From Acanthacorydalis orientalis (taxonomy: Eukaryota > Arthropoda > Insecta > Megaloptera > Corydalidae), in the NCBI GenBank assembly GCA_034766995.1, contig CM068315.1, positions 47,634,162 through 47,698,161 of the forward strand: a DNA stretch of 64,000 nucleotides, read 5' to 3'. Positions 21,357 to 36,363 of this stretch are shown piece by piece. The notes beneath the pieces are model-generated. The model was not told where the DNA came from. It saw only the letters and a list, made by a program, of their open reading frames with translations, and searched no databases. The stretch's first letter is position 1. Every line of letters begins with the position of its first letter. A program made the position numbers and the translations under genes.

Positions 21357-24232
21357 ATGATAATTATATATATATATATATGTATGTATGTAGGTATATA
21401 TTTATGTATTTGCATATGTGTGTGTGTGTATGAAAACCATGAATTTAAATTTCACAATTCATTTGCAAAAGTTTATAAAGTAGTTCAGAATAGTTATAGT
21501 AGTTCAGCTAATTTAACACTCCAAGGATGTTAACACGTTCACAGACACTATTAGACTGAAGTCATGCATAGAAACAGTAGAAATTCAAGTGTTTCATGAA
21601 ATGGGACATTTTAAAACCTGTAAATATTTTTTATATCAATTGCTAAATCAATTAAGCATTAAACTCATTTAGCATAAGACGGCTACAGCTATCATGTCCC
21701 CAAACGACACTTGGTTGTTGACGGCTGTAACCGTTTAGTCCACGAACGTGTTAATAACGCCAGCAAATTATGTAAAGTAATAATCTAAAACAATTAATAA
21801 TCAATTATTGAATATTTTTAACCAGAAAAATTTTTTGATTTATGCAGTAGATGAAAATTTCATGTCATTCATATAAGGGAGTAATAAGAACACAGTATGA
21901 ACGAAGTCCTTTTATATTTCTCTAATAATATTTAAACGCATCAGTTTAAATTATTTATTCTGTAAAATACAAAAACCATTTACGTAATTTTTTTTCAAAA
22001 TAGATAGACTTGCAAGTGATCATTTTATGTTTTTTATTAATTATATTTATACATAATTGTTTTTCCATCAAAAAACTAATGCTTCAAACAAAATTAAAGA
22101 GTGAAGTCAACTAATTCCTTAAAAATAATTATTATTAAAGAAATTGTTCTAAATACAAAAGAAATAAAATACTGTAAGATTATTGTAAACTAGGTTATAT
22201 TGTATATTAAATTCACCTAAAGATTTTATTTACAAAAGCTCTTAATATCTACATTATCAATATTTCTGAATGTTAAAATTAAGTAAATAGACATATATGT
22301 TCAATCATATATAACAATAATCTCGAAACAGCTTTACTGACATGTTAATATTATTTATTTTTGGTAAATAATCGTATTCAGCAGTCACGCTCTATCAAAA
22401 ATCATACAACACAATAAAATAAACATTAAAAATTAAAAGGCTTAATTATATTTATAATCTAGTTTTCGAAAAATACTCGGCACCATCATTCAAAAAATTA
22501 TTTCATAAAAATAGTCTACACTATCCAAATATTTTTCGAATAATTACTTCCAAAATTTCTTAAAATAAATTTCCATTTTTAAGAATACGGGTAATTATTG
22601 AATATTTACATTTATTTCCACTTTGATATTTGGTTTTGCATTTACGACATGTTAAACCTATCTATGTTTTTTCAATCATAAAAGCTGTAATATATTTAGG
22701 TTGTGTTGCAACAATTTTAATAATTTAATTTTTTGCAAGCAAAATCATTGTTTTCCAGTCCTTACTATTTTCATTAGATTGTATTTGTGATTCTAAATGA
22801 TATATTAACATTTTCTTTACACATTCAGTTGAAGTACTTTATTAAAATGAATTTTTCAATCATTTTTTTTTAATATAACAAATATTTGATATGTGTTAAA
22901 ACATATGGATTCAGTTTAATTCCATAAGATGTTTTGAATATAAATTTGATTCAATAATTTTGTTAATTTAATCTGTGTTCATAAGATATAAAAACTGAAG
23001 ATTATTTTGTAGATGACGAATCGTAACATGGTTATTGAAGATTTTTCCATAAATTTCACTTACAAAAATATATATAAAACAATCTCATTTCAGTCCTAAT
23101 ATTTTATTATTTTCAAAATCTTTATAATAGTTTTGAAAATACAAAATTCATTATGAAGAGGACGCATATGGTTCGCATCAGAAAGCAATTTACCTATCTA
23201 CATCAAATTATATATCATACGACATTCAATAGCGCTCTTAAATACTAATTCTTACACGACAATAACGTTTATTTCTTTTGCGACAATAAACTGTTTCAAA
23301 TGATTTTGCGATCATTTACAATATATTTCCCTGCCATGTTAACACGATCCGAACTTGAAGAATCGGATTAAAAATTTTATTCTCTCTCATTCATAATTAT
23401 TTACCTCTCATTCTTTTAAACATTTATATTTCATTATTTATTACCTTATATCACAGATGCGCTGTTTTTGAGAAATCAATTATTTACATTATTTATCTGG
23501 CAATTTAAATTCTTACCTTTTTCACGGTTTTATTGTTTGTACATAAAGTAGGTAATAATAATGAAATAATATTTTGTCAATAATTTGTCTCTAAGTAAAA
23601 TCTTTCTAATCAATAATTTTTCTCTTTCATTTAAGTTAGCAAATACAAAAGCCATCTCTTTCAAAAAATATTGACTGAAAATGTTTTATTTTCATCTCCA
23701 TTTTCAATTTAACTTTAAAATAAGTAAGACACTTTTCAGTTGATTTTCTTTCATAATAGGACTGATTATCAAACCAAAAATACGCTCTCATTTTAAAGTT
23801 AACTTGTTTACTATTATATACATATATTTGGGTTTAAAATGACATTATTTCTACGAGATCAGAGTGCAATATTTTAACTAGCATATTTGTCAAAATTATT
23901 GCAGTATACATAATAGGTTTTATTTTAGTATGGACATATTTTTCCAAGATTAGCTTTTCCTTCAAATATGCATTTTTTCATCTCTGTATTCAATCTTTGT
24001 TCTTGTATAATTGTGTGTAATTATGCATAATTATAGGCAGATTTCTACATACAAATATGTATATGCATACAAATGTATATGCATGCACTGTTTTGCATGT
24101 ATATTTGTACATGCAAAACATAAGTGCACTCAAATGTTTAGTATGTAATTTCATGGATAATATTCTTTTTTGTTCCTTGCAACATTCAAAATTTAATAAT
24201 AAAGTAAATGATTGTTTAGTTGGTATACGTAT

Positions 24233-24274
24233 ACATATATATATATATACATACATAAACACACACATACGTAC

Positions 24275-24305
<31 letters not shown>

Positions 24306-24306
24306 C
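24233..24306. repeat. Compound TA/CA microsatellite
   Basis: TA, TACA and (CA)n blocks with a short ACGTACGT palindrome in the middle (near 24268-24277). Confidence 0.9.
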
Positions 24307-25573
24307 ATTGTATATACGTTTATACATTCAATAACTTTTCTACAAAGTATAATACTTTGTAAAAAAAAATATTTATAATAATCTTTATTCAAAACAATTT
24401 CAGGTTATTATAATTTCTACTACATTTCATTCAGAATTTATTTTGAAATTCATACTACATTAAGAGTACAAGCGAAAAGTACTCCAAGTAAAAACAGTTT
24501 CCTTTAACAATGGTTACTTCAATAATTAATTCATTTCTCTAATACGTAATTAATATTCGTATTGTGCATGTTTACAATGGACAGCGATTATTTTTTCGAT
24601 ATTAAAACATTATGTTTTATACATCGTGGCTTTAAAGATTTGATTGTTTATTTATTGATACATACAATCTTTATGGCTGGCCATAAAAAAATTCATGAGT
24701 CTATTTTCTATGTTGTTTTGACATTAATGTTCAAAATTTTAAATATAATATATATATAACTTAAAAGAAAATTATACTAATTGTATCCATACTTGAGAAA
24801 TTATTATTTTAATTTAAAATATTCAAGTTGTATTATGATCAATATATATGAAAAATATTTTCAATTTTAAATACATATACAACTTTAAAAATGCTAATTC
24901 AAGGCTAATTTTTTAAGTTTTTTTTTTGTTGAGACATAATTTGACATTTTATCATATAAATAGAGAAGGGACATAAAATTCATAATTTTGGAATCATAAC
25001 GTGAATAAATAAGTAAACTATAAATTAAAAAGTTAGTAAACAAATTAGTTTACTAATTTAAAAATTAACTGAATTAAACTGAAATATTCATGTATTAATC
25101 AATAAAATACCGTTTCAGATAAAATAATGAAATTTTTAACAAATTTATGTATTATATACTAACAATATCAAGTTTATTTTTATAATATATTTAATTACTT
25201 TCATCCGTCAGATATAATTACAAAAATATATTATTATGAAATATTCATATTACTGCATATCATAAACAAAAGTTAACTATTTCAGAATATTACTGTATTT
25301 TTTTTTAAAAAAAAAACAATGATACAAAAATTTGCCATTTTCACAAATATTTTGAAAAAAATAAAAATTAATGATCATTAAATTAAAACATCAATAAGAA
25401 ATGTAATTAAAATTATTACAAACTATAAAAAAATTCAAATATAAATTACTTACAATCAGTATGTAATAAATAATAAAAAATAATTATAGTTTTAATATGA
25501 CATACAAATTGTAACACTGATTTTTAACTGGTTTTAATAATTAGCAATTACTTAAAATTCAATACTTTTTAAA

Positions 25574-28500
25574 TTACAATACAGATTCAATCTGTTTGAT
25601 TTCATGTTCACTAGTTTGCGTTAATGGACTAGCTGCTGTTTCAACAATATCGGGTATTTTTCCTAATGTAATTGGCCCATCTTCTTCTTCCTCATCTTCA
25701 TCAATAGGTGTTAAAGCATCCATCAAAACAGGTGCATCCTCTTTTTTGGTGCACCGTTTCATCAAAGGTGCCATAAAACTTGTAATGGCTGATATAGCAA
25801 AAAAACCTCCAGCCATGAAAAATGGTATTGAATAAGAATTCGTAGCATCATAGACAACTCCCGCTAAAGGTGATCCGAAAATAGCTGCAGCTCCACGAAA
25901 CAAGATGAGAAGTCCAAATGCATTGGTCAATTTATCAAGTCCAAGTAAATCAACAAGTATTATTGAAGTCAAAGATATATAACCAGCTGAAAATTGATAT
26001 TTTATAAAATTATTTCTAAAACTTGATTATACATTTATTCACATATGTATTTAATACGTTTATTAATTCATCACTGTTGCACCTAGGTACATACATTTGT
26101 TAAAAAATGAAGGCAGCAGTGCATCGAGTATTATATTATGCGTTCAACATAAAGTGTAATATGAGATTTTTATGTTACAGTTATAAATCTTACTTTTGTA
26201 TGTTTATTAACTAATAACTTTATTTGTACGATGAAAATATTATAAATAATACTTATTTAATACTAAAATTATGGGACAATATAACTTATTATAGTTATTT
26301 AAATAAATAATAAAAAATAAAAATGTCTCGTGCTGAAATTACCTCCCAAAAATTATTTCATATTGAGAGGTCATTTAGTACTAATATGCACTGATTGGAT
26401 TCAGATAAAAACAATTTTTTATCAATCTTTTAATTTAATATTTTCATTTAAAGCACGATTGTACTACAATTTATCTATATATAAATTCAAATTTATCACA
26501 ATTAGACTTAATAAAAAATGAAAATATTATTATTAGCTATTACTTTTTCATACTTTTTTAAAGATAGTAAAAATAAATTTTATATTATTTAAGTTTTTTA
26601 GTGTTAACTAATATTCATTATAATAAAAAACTAAATTATAAAAATGTGATAATTCCATAAAAAATATATGTTTTATATTATCATATATTCACAGTTTGCA
26701 TGAATTAACATGAAATATCGAAAGTAAGAAAAATGATATATTACTTACAAATAGCTATTCCAAAGAAAATAGCCACTGCCATATATGCTGCAAAAGTATG
26801 ACAAAAAGGTGTAAGCGCTACAGCAATTGTTGAAATGACTAGGCAAATATTGTTCAGAAGTAATGAATCAACTGAAGGAAAATCAGCAAAATATCCACAA
26901 GCAACTCGACCAAACGTATTTGTTATACCAATTGCAGATAATAGATAAGATGCAGAATTTGGATCAATTTTCTGTAGAAAAAAATTTTTTTTAATTATTA
27001 AAACTTATTTATGAATAATAAAACTTTAATAACATTATTACATATTATAATTTTTTCCAAACTATACATTTTAGAAGTTATATAAAAAACTTCTTAAATA
27101 AATATATAGCAATTGAAATATGAGAGCAAAAATAAAATATAAATATCAATTACTTTAGATTTATGAAAAATAATATCAAAAAAAGGTATAAACTTTTGTG
27201 AAAATATTTTGTAAATACTACATTTATTTTAAAAATAATCATATACAATTGTATTAATTCAAATTAACAATATTGAACTATACATAAACTATTTTTTCAA
27301 TTCTTGAATAAGTAAAAATATTATATTAGATTGTATTATTATAACTAATGTTTTTTAATTATTCTGTTATTCAAATAATTTATCAAAAGTGTAAAAACTT
27401 ATTAAAATAAAAAATAAAATTTTACTTACATCTAATGTGGCAGCATCTACTAAGTACACAAATGGAACATAAAGACCAGCCATTCCAAACACATTTGAAA
27501 TACCAATAAACATAAAAACTGGATCTTTAAGTAATGAAAAATCCATCATAGCTGAAAGAGCACTTTTGAAACTTTCAGGCATTACCAAACAAGGGCATAA
27601 GTCATATTCTGAAAAATTTTAAATATTTGATTTATTTTTAATTTAAATAATATAGGACATATAAATATAGATATATAGCATAAGTATGTGTGAATAAAGA
27701 TTTAATAAAATAAAAAACAATCACCTTCAGCTTTTTCAACATCAAGTTCTCTTCCGTGGCCTCTTTGAAGTGACAACTGACTCTGACGATAATTTGTAAG
27801 TGACTTCTGTGACTGATACTCAGGTAAGTTGATGACCGATCCTGAATAAAAAATGTCTTTCCTTGACAAAGGGCGTACCATCAATGGACGTTCACGAGGA
27901 ATGGAAGCTTTTGATGTAGCAAAATTAACACTGTCATTATCTGCCTAAAAATATTTTTATTTTGAAAGATCAATTAAAAAATAAAAGCAGCTACCAAACA
28001 GAGAGAAATATTTGAACAATTTTGAATATTATTTTGAATGATCATTAAAAAGAGAATTTCATTATGATTCATGAATATTTCATTAATTAACAATATACAT
28101 TTAATTACACAATATTTATGTGTTATTAATGTTATATATGTAAACAAAGTAAATATTTTGTTTTAATTATAATATTTAGTCATATTTTTTATACATTTCT
28201 TTCTAATTCAAGTATTACGTTATTAAATGTTATATTTTACTATATCATATCTGTAGTAATGATTATGTATATCTAAAAAACTATAATTATCAAATGCTAT
28301 ATAACATTTGCTATATAAGAATTGCACTAGTAAAAATCAATAGTTTATTAAAAAAAAGGAACCATTTCAATTTATTATTATTTTATATTATACAATCTAC
28401 AAACATTGCTATGTAATGTGAATATGTATTCATTCATTATTTACAATCATGACAAATTCTAATAAAGGCAAAAATCAATCCTTTAATTAATTTATTTATT

Positions 28501-29442
28501 TTCTTACACTCCTTCAAAACCTCTTTGAAAACATTCTAATTTAATCAATATTTTTTTATATTATTTATTTAATGAATCAGGCAGACTGTTAACGTGATTT
28601 TATTAAATTCCAGACCAATGTACTACATGTAAAAAAACAAACATATCTACTATTTTCATTTAGAAATAAATGCATGACATACTTTTGTAATAAATCAAAT
28701 GAAAAAACACGATTAATTTAAAATTGAAAGTTTATTTTTAAATGAACTAAGTATTAAGAACATCTATTAGTAAAGTACTCAATTAAATAGTAGCTAAAGT
28801 TCAGTTAATAAGATATTCAAATAAATCAAATTTAAAACAATATGAAATTAAAAAAAAATACTGATTGTTCTTATTAATTTTTTAAAGAACGCGTGAAATT
28901 TTACTGCAAGTATATTGCGATTAATGAAGAAAAGAATATTACACGTTTTTAAAAACATGTACTTAAACTTTAATAATATACATATATTACAATCAAAATA
29001 CATTTTTACATATTTAAACATGAAAAATGTATGTATGTTTATGAAACAAATCAATTCCGCAATTGTTTATGCAACATGTTTAGAGATTTGGAGAATTATC
29101 GCTATACTTATGTATTTAGTAAATTATACACTCCTTTTATCAATGTTATTTCTTTTTTGTTTTCTTTCTATTTCATTATTTACTTTTCAGTATTAGTATA
29201 ATTGAAAATAATTTTGAAGCAAAAACCATATGTCAATACGTGTTGAGTACGTTGCCAACAACGTATCAAAAAACTTTTGATATTGTCAAATGTTTAAGTG
29301 TGGCTTAAGCCTGACTGTTGCAACAGGCAAAACACAGCCAGTGCATTTGACATTTCATATAAAATTATTCGTAGTATACGATTTCGTCGGGATCCACTCA
29401 GTATGTGTACAAATTTAAAATTAATAAAAAATTTCAATGTTT

Positions 29443-29522
<80 letters not shown>

Positions 29523-29969
29523 GTATTTATTGTTACTAAAGGGATGGCAATGTATGACTTCCTTCATTTAACCGTAACAGTTTTAAGCAGAATTAATACT
29601 GTCTAATTAAAGTTCCATAAGAAAAACAAATATAGATATAGTTCAGATGCGGAAGTATATATATTCTACAAAAGCGTTAGTGAAGAGTGGAAAAACAGAT
29701 GACAATATAAACCAATCATGTCCTTACGATCGACCATTTACTGCAAGGCCAACTCCGCGCAATATATTCAAAATGGTCTGAATAAGTCGTGTTTGATTAA
29801 TTTGGGAAATTGTATTCATATTATTTTACTACAAATATGAAATAAAAATGAATATCTTAAAAAATAATAGTTTTATATCCGTAATATTCTCCATAATTAG
29901 TGCATTTCAATCGAACGCTACACTGTGCTATTTACAGTTACAACGGATACTTTCTACTTTATTTTAAAT

Positions 29970-30051
<82 letters not shown>

Positions 30052-30169
30052 TGTATGTAAGTGAACAAGTCTTGATTATCCCAAAGACATCAGTAATTTT
30101 TTTGAAATTATTAATATCCTTAAATTCAAATTTCATTATAATTCATCATCATTATGTGTATTTTTATAC

Positions 30170-30204
<35 letters not shown>

Positions 30205-32595
30205 ATGTGTTTTTAAATGTAATATTAACATTTTTAATAACTCATAACACTAGCTGCTACATAGTTTTGAAGTAATTTACTGTTGTGCGATTAAAAATAG
30301 AAAACAAAATAAGTAGATATAAAAAAATAACAAACATACTGTTACTTACATATACATCTTCACTGTTATTATTTTTACTTCCAGAAAATGATGACTGAGA
30401 CAATCTCAGATGAAGACTTTTTCTAATGTCGCCATTTGAACTGATATTTCCTCTCGACCTAGATTGTATTGCGCCTAGTGTAGGTCTATATCTTTCACCC
30501 ATTGATGTTTTTCGAATTCTATCGAAGAATGGAACGGATCCATTTTTGGGTAACCCTTGATGATGTGTTGTGAAAGCCGGTTGCGAAGCATTTCTCGGTA
30601 AATTACCTTTGTCCGAGCTAAATTCGTTATCTTCTTTTTTAACATCGCCTTGATCTTTATCTGTAGAAGAAACATGTGAAACGTTTTCTACTCTTGATTC
30701 ACTTTTGAGCTCCGCTATTCTTGGATTTTTACGAGGATTTTTGACATCGCTTGTAACGCTTTGATTTCCTGAACTTCCAGAACTGTGTTCAGGACCTTTC
30801 ACTTCTGAAATAGTCGGTAATGTTGGTACTGTAGGAATAGGTGTTAAAGGTGTACCAGGCACTAACTGATCCAAATTGAAACTCGAATGTACACCTGGAT
30901 CTACATTAATTGGCATTTTCATTCTTTTTTCCATAGTTCCGTCAGGTAATTGGACCATGAAATATGATCCTCCTATACTACCCCGTTCCATTTGAAAACG
31001 TTTTTCCTCTGCCATCCGTTGCAAAAGAGGTTTCACGCTCGGAACTTTGGGATATTCTAATGGACGCATAAGAGCACCAAATATGGCACAATTGAGTATC
31101 AGTCCAGCGAGTATGAGGTTTGCTCCTTTCCATCCATAAGCGTCTAATAACGTATTAGCTAATGGAGCAAAAGCAAATGTTCCAAAACCTGAACCACATA
31201 CAGCAATTCCAGTTGCAAGTGAACGTTTAGTTTCGAAATAGTACCCTACAGCTACAACGGCTGGAAGATATATAAGACCAAACCCAATACCTAAAAATAA
31301 TAATATAATTTGTGGCTTATACTATAAATAAATGTGCACACTGATATTAAAAACAACGACTTATTATAATTATTTGAAAATAATGGAAACTCATCAATAT
31401 CCGCGTCTTATTAATTAAAATATATAATTTTTATAAAGGAATCATTTTCACGTCTTACAGAGCACAAAACATTTTTCAAATTAAAACGCGTTTAGATGGC
31501 AATGTGTAATATCAGCATCATTAAAGTGCTCAAGTACAGAAAAATCCTTCCCGTAGTATTAGTGCGCACTACTGTTAATTACATATTTAAAATAATCGTT
31601 CAGTTTTTTGTACACAATAAAAATTTCAATGAATGAATGTAACCTGATAAACTTTAATTCATCAAAACGAATCTAAATATTATTCAAATGTTTCAAGAGA
31701 CGGCGCCAACAAGAAATCTTGGAAAATTTCAATTAAGTCGATTTTCTGAAAACATCAAGACAAAAGAATTTAAATTTCGGAGAGTGATCATCTGAAATAT
31801 TGATTAAAGGAAACTTTGTTGAGCAAACAATGAAACGACAGTCACTTTACGGAATTACGGTCCGAGATTTATTTTCTATGGAATTACTTTCAGTAACGGG
31901 TATATGTAAACAGACCTAATTATCTGCACCAATTAATTCAGCATAATTTAAAAAAATCATGCAGATCCCCATCAAAACTTTTTTCAGCAATAAAATGTAA
32001 TTAAAAGTGTATAATTACAATTAAGAATACAGCGGAGGTTTTTGATATTATTTTTCATACGTAATATATGTTAAAAAATATTCAATATTCAGTAGTTATA
32101 TATATAGTGTAAAAATTAATTTGATGCCTTTAAACTGAATCAATAATAACTCTGCTGATATCTTCTTTAAATTAAAATATTTTCTTGTCGATTAGGCATT
32201 TTAATATTTCAACTTTAACATTTAATAACGCTGTATATTTTGGCCAAGCAGTTGGCATAAGCAGCACATTAAGCATTGCATACTTTTTGCATTTCGATTG
32301 AAGAAAATGCTGGCGAACCCGCGGGAGCGATTTGTTCAGCTTTGGCGGAAGGTGTTGAGACATAAAACATGCAAAAAATGTCAAAACAGTGGACAAGGTC
32401 CGACAATTTATTAAGACTTCATCGACTCAAAGCCACCATCTTTTTTCGACAAGGAGTTCGTCAGTTACCCGTCAGATGGAACAATTGTACAAAATAATGT
32501 GGGATATTTTGAGGATTGAAATGTATTCTATTTTTTCGTAAACATTCATTTTCAATAAAAAGGGCACAGAATTAATTTGCACACATAATATTATT

Positions 32596-32654
<59 letters not shown>

Positions 32655-33704
32655 CTGTTCAGGTAAAAAATAAACCAAATGAGATACTTTCGCCCTGCCA
32701 TATATCTATTAATTATACCGTTTAAAAAATATAAAAATGTAAAAAAATAAAGTATCGTGTTTTTATAACTACACACTACATCTGTTCGTAAACAGAATTT
32801 TGCATTTAATGCCTGACCCATAGCCTATAATACAAACAAGCTGTTTAACTTTCAAAGTAAAAGTCGTTATTAATAAGTGTTTCGAAATGTCGCGATACTT
32901 AATGTCAGTAATCAAGTTATATACAAAACCAGTAATTTTTTTGCTCCGAGGGTGTATATTTATACATCTATATAAATCTTGTTTATACGAAATTAAAATT
33001 TTATTTATTCGAAAAGGATAAACGTATTATCACACTTTAAAGTAAATATTTCTCTCTTTGCTATCAAGTGAGTCATGAATATTTGTTTCATTAAGGTCGT
33101 ATAGGGCACAAATATAATTAAAAAAACTTTCTTTATTATTGTGAAAATTTAAGTATTCTTTCAATTCCGTCATTAAAAATATTTCTGTTAACTTATTTCT
33201 TAGAATAGCATACTAACTTACCTCCCAGAACGCCATATGTGAGCATAAGTACATTAACCGTTGGCGAAAATATTGACAATACAAAAGCACCAGCAGCGAG
33301 AAAACTTCCGGCCATACACACAGCTCGACAACCATATTTATTGGTTAGCGCTGATACAACCGGACCTATAATTATAATTTTTATATAAACAAAGGGCAAA
33401 ACAAAGTATATAAATGAAAGATATAGAAACTACTTATATATATATACATCTGTATTATACTACTATTTAAATTATTTTCATTAATATATTTTTTTTATAA
33501 AGCAATCAGCACAATACAGATTCTTAAAATAATTTTATAAAATTACTAGTAGATATAATTAAACTAATAATATTTTTCAAAAAAGTTAAATGATTAAAAA
33601 AATATTGTACATGTGCTTTTGTATTAAGCTTATATACATACATATACGGGCGCTAATGACCTCAGTTGTCGATGCGCCTTAAATCCCCAATAATTGACTA
33701 ACTA

Positions 33705-33781
<77 letters not shown>

Positions 33782-34744
33782 GTTTCCAATAGGGACGCAA
33801 TTTTTTAAGAGATTAATTTCACATAAGTCAAACTGACAGGTGTATTTTTTCGACATTTATGTTTCAACATTACCATTTTTAATTATGGATTTGTATACAA
33901 CCGAACAACGCATTGAAATAATACAATTGTATTATGAAAATGGCTGTTCTGTAAGAAATACATTTCGTCGAAATTTCCTGATCCAGTTCTTTCCAGAAAT
34001 GGAGACATTACTGGCCAGCGAGATCCCGTGATTTAACACCGTTTGACTACTTTCTTTGGGGTCATGTTAAAGGGCAGGTGTACGATAATAATCCTAAAAC
34101 AATTTCCGATCTAAAAGATGAAATCCAAAGAGTAATTGGCGAGACAGAGCTCCAGTTGTGTAGGGATGTTACTGAACATTTTAACAAAAGAACGGCTTTC
34201 TTGTAAGAAAGCACACGGCGATCACTTACACGATATTATTTTTCATTTATAAATGGCACACCCACAACTATTATTTACAATAAAGCAACTTGAAATTTTA
34301 GTGCGAATTCTGTGTTTTATTTCAAATTAAAAAATTGCGTTCTCATTAAAAAAACCTGAGTGTATGTATATATATATATACAATTTTTATTTTTTACGTG
34401 TTAAATAAATTACCTGCACTGAGATACATTCCAGACAGTAAGCTTCCAACCCATGCAGTTTTTCCTTTTCCTTCGCCATAATAATTGACAAATTCTCCTA
34501 AAAATATACCGAACGTGTACGCGATACCATCAACAATCATGTTGCATAAAAACGATGCGAGGACAATGATCCAACCATAACCTCCGTCCGGAGGTGGTGG
34601 AAAATCATGATATTCACAATATGACAGTACTTCTTCGTCATTTTCTCCAGTTGCATCGTTTGTGCCACCTCCTCCACCGCCGCCGCCGGTACTGTCGGCG
34701 GCGGTCAATCGTTGCACTTCTTCGCACGAACATTCGGACTCAGT
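25574..34744 (-). CDS. SLC16-type monocarboxylate transporter (MCT), exons 2-8
   Basis: Exons are 34414-34744, 33222-33365, 30350-31290, 27725-27944, 27430-27608, 26749-26971 and 25574-25986, all with GT-AG borders and matching phases, giving 816 codons without an initiator. The N-terminal part has a Gly run, then the MCT signature [10 protein letters not shown] at the start of TM1. TM2-6 follow, including [14 protein letters not shown] and [16 protein letters not shown] cytoplasmic loop of about 300 residues carries [14 protein letters not shown]. The second half ([20 protein letters not shown] to the [10 protein letters not shown] tail) holds TM7-12. MCTs carry lactate, pyruvate and related monocarboxylates across the plasma membrane with protons; the exact substrate is unknown. 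Length and the long loop match insect MCTs. Exon 2 opens after TTTTTTCTAG in phase 0 with no in-frame ATG, so an upstream coding exon must exist (candidate at 55741-55767). Confidence 0.92.
29450..29519. repeat. (TA)n microsatellite in MCT intron
   Basis: A 70-bp pure TA array in the intron between MCT exons 4 and 5. Confidence 0.95.
29971..30048. repeat. (TA)n microsatellite in MCT intron
   Basis: A 78-bp TA array about 300 bp from the donor of MCT exon 4. Confidence 0.95.
32103..32588 (+). mobile_element. TA-flanked MITE (TTAGGTGTACAA family), copy 1
   Basis: A 486-bp element in the intron between MCT exons 3 and 4. Its right end, read inverted, is TTATGTGTGCAAATTAATTC and is followed by TA. 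Its left end is TAGTGTAAAAATTAATTTGA. The interior matches the opposite-strand interior of the copy at 38303-38837 (shared GCTTTGGCGGAAGGTGTTGA and AACATGCAAAAA blocks). No intact transposase is present. TIR style and TA targets suggest a mariner-type origin. Confidence 0.75.
33648..33710 (+). repeat. Short repeat, likely retrotransposon 3' end
   Basis: Second copy of the segment at 8585-8655: GGGCGCTAATGACCTCAGTT, GTCGATGCGCC and an (ACTA)n-like tail that runs directly into a (TA)n array at 33714. Confidence 0.55.
33714..33778. repeat. (TA)n array between two TE termini
   Basis: A TA array of about 65 bp bounded on the left by the retrotransposon-like tail and on the right by the mariner terminus at 33779. 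Confidence 0.95.
33779..34362 (+). mobile_element. Internally deleted mariner-type transposon
   Basis: Inverted termini share AGGTTT and ACGCAATTTTTTAA (left 33780-33810, right about 34330-34362). The plus-strand frame begins [20 protein letters not shown], a typical N-terminal transposase helix-turn-helix start. It then jumps directly to the C-terminal segment with [14 protein letters not shown] and [15 protein letters not shown]. The central catalytic region is absent, so this is a deletion derivative of about 580 bp. It sits in the MCT intron between exons 2 and 3. Confidence 0.85.
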
Positions 34745-35043
34745 CTAGAAAAAAATCAGTCAATAAGAACGGTTTTTCACTAAAACGCCGATTGGTTTCA
34801 AAAAAAAAAACTAACGTGTAACTGAAAGTAGTAAGAATGTTATTAGCTAAGAGAAAACAAAGAATGTTTCATTTACATGTCTTTGTACATTAATCAATTT
34901 CATCAAATTCAATATTTCAGATATAATAATGTCCAATAATTTTACATGAAAATTGATTAAATGAATTTATGATTAGTGATACAATAACATTTTATAAATA
35001 CAAAAATATATAAATACAATAATTTATCATTACCGTCACTACG

Positions 35044-35044
<1 letters not shown>

Positions 35045-35095
<51 letters not shown>
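35045..35095. repeat. (TA)n microsatellite
   Basis: A 50-bp TA array about 300 bp upstream of MCT exon 2. Confidence 0.95.
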
Positions 35096-35101
<6 letters not shown>

Positions 35102-36205
35102 TAGTAGATAATACATTACACATCAGTAATATTTATGACACAAATTATTAAAAAAAAATATATAAAATAAATATATGCAGTATTATATCAAAGATATGGA
35201 TATATAAAAAAATAACAATAAAAAAAGAATATAGATTAAATGTAAGAAGTATACAAACGATAAAGTTGGCATTTTATAATTATGTTGTACTGTGTTTTTA
35301 AACGCTTTTTAGCAAATAATTCTATAAAAATACAAATAAAAATGATTAAAATTTTATATTTATTCAAACATTCTTCAGTATTTTGTTTCTGAATTAATAT
35401 TCTTTAGACTGAAGATCTTTATAAAATCGCAATTGCGCATTGTACATTTGATAAAATAAAAAAAAATCAGCTCACAAAGTATTATTTAATTACTGTTTAG
35501 CGGAGAAATTTATTTTCATTGAACATTTTTATTACTAATAAAATGACAAATTAAATGTACAGATTGCTTACTTTTTACTGATTTAAGATTATTTTTAATG
35601 CAATTTGGAACAATCCAGCATTCATTCATTAATCAAAAACACTAATCACACAACTTTCCTAGTCGTTTATGTATTGTATATACAGTTTGTCTTTATTTAA
35701 TAGTCATTGAAATTATATTTGAGAGAAGGAATTTACTAGGAGCATGTATAATCAACAGAATAATATGCAAAAAGAATGTGTCTAGTAAAGTGAGCGTTAA
35801 AGAATGAGTCATTTTTTCACTCCATACAAGATTAGTGCTGGATTAATAATATATTAATAATTGTTATTAATCATTTTTCTACTGTTTACAAACGGTTACA
35901 GCGATACGCAGCGTTAAGTACTTGAACTATTTTTTTTTAATACTATAATAAAAGATTTTTCCTTCAAAGAGACAACTACAATATATGAATTCATTTATAT
36001 TACAGACATACTGCGAAAAACAGACAGGTATTATATAAACGCCGAAAAAATCTGTAATTACTTTAAATATAGAGTATAACTTTTATAGTATATGAAATAT
36101 GTTTTCATGTTTTACAAAACAAATCTCATAAACGGCATTAAAATAATTTATATCCTTAGTACACTATCATTAGTAAGATCCACATACATTTCTCATCTTA
36201 TATCA

Positions 36206-36210
<5 letters not shown>

Positions 36211-36285
<75 letters not shown>

Positions 36286-36307
36286 TAGATAGATAGATAG
36301 ATAGATA
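36211..36307. repeat. (TA)n(GATA)n microsatellite
   Basis: About 75 bp of TA followed by six GATA units; the only clear GATA tetranucleotide run in the window. Confidence 0.95.
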
Positions 36308-36363
36308 TGTAGCCATGTAGGTTTAGTCATATTAGTAACAATTTGTAATCATTAAAAATTAAG

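Larger units (their letters stand above)
20777..25573. other. Intergenic region between FAM174 and the transporter
   Basis: No host gene is seen over about 4.8 kb. It contains the large compound microsatellite at 21045-21243, a retrotransposon C-terminal fragment at 21255-21356 and a CA/TA array at 24233-24306. The remainder is AT-rich sequence with only short low-complexity frames. Confidence 0.5.

Noticed and set aside
29640..29790. Possible mariner N-terminal relic (a segment readable as VKSGKTDDN)
   Set aside because: Only a few residues match and there are no termini, so it is too weak to annotate.
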